The translations under genes were made by a program, and so were the position numbers. Positions 63,860 to 64,000 of a stretch of DNA of 64,000 bases are shown one piece after another. The notes below the pieces were generated by a model. It did no database searches and had not been told where the DNA came from. It saw nothing but the letters and a program-made list of their open reading frames with translations. The stretch covers positions 11,936,001-12,000,000 of the forward strand of contig NC_133401.1 in the NCBI RefSeq assembly GCF_047511655.1, written 5' to 3'. Source of the stretch: Castor canadensis (taxonomy: Eukaryota > Chordata > Mammalia > Rodentia > Castoridae). Positions within the stretch are counted from its first letter, which is position 1. The number at the start of each line of letters is the position of its first letter.

Positions 63860-64000
63860 TAATTCCATTCATCCCTCCTGTCTCAGCTCAGATGTCACCT
63901 CCTCTAAGAAGCCTTCCATGAAGCCCTCTACCTTGTCCCCATTACAGGTCTCCTGTGTCTTGCTCTCAAAGCTGTATCTCTCACTCTAGCATTCTATTTC
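63860..64000 (+). mobile_element. L2-type LINE fragment at window edge
   Basis: 'cagctcagatgtcacctcct' followed by 'aagaagccttccatgaagcc' is a typical L2 3'-end block. Confidence 0.55.

Overview
This window is nuclear DNA from a mammal, almost certainly a rodent outside the mouse-rat group. Three intron-rich genes on the minus strand carry GT-AG splice sites. The introns are packed with SINEs that join a 7SL/B1-like left half to a tRNA/ID-like right half. The AXL reading frame assembles to 888 codons plus stop and starts at the methionine used in mouse (MGR...). The SINE type suggests a squirrel- or beaver-related lineage; the species is not proven.

Layout, left to right (all genes are read right to left): (1) positions 1171-11032, HNRNPUL1 exons 5 to 1, with the rest of the gene off the left edge and a CpG-rich promoter at about 11.0-11.4 kb; (2) 11.4-13.8 kb, a CpG-rich, mostly unique intergenic stretch with a strong CTCF motif, then a SINE stack; (3) 13.87-45.98 kb, the complete AXL receptor tyrosine kinase gene, 20 coding exons including a 27-nt microexon; (4) 46-53.5 kb, intergenic SINEs and simple repeats; (5) 53.5-62.7 kb, CYP2S1 exons 9 to 3 with a canonical AATAAA, and exons 1-2 beyond the right edge. 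The order CYP2S1 > AXL > HNRNPUL1 in one orientation is the conserved mammalian arrangement (human 19q13.2).

The genes do not form an operon or pathway. HNRNPUL1 is a nuclear RNA/DNA-damage factor, AXL is the GAS6 receptor, and CYP2S1 is a microsomal P450. What they share is chromatin context. Two near-consensus CTCF motifs face each other across AXL (12.6 kb forward, 56.4 kb reverse).

No new gene system is evident. The observations most worth checking are: a decayed copy of part of AXL exon 6 in intron 4; a 4-codon upstream ORF ending 2 nt before the AXL start; an AP-1/TEAD motif cluster and an internal CpG island in AXL intron 4; a TCTAGA-rich tract and a miR-34 seed site in the AXL 3' UTR; and an acceptor in CYP2S1 that also reads as a donor. 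Exon boundaries were placed by eye from splice consensus and reading frame. Repeat boundaries are approximate, and family names are from memory, not from a search.
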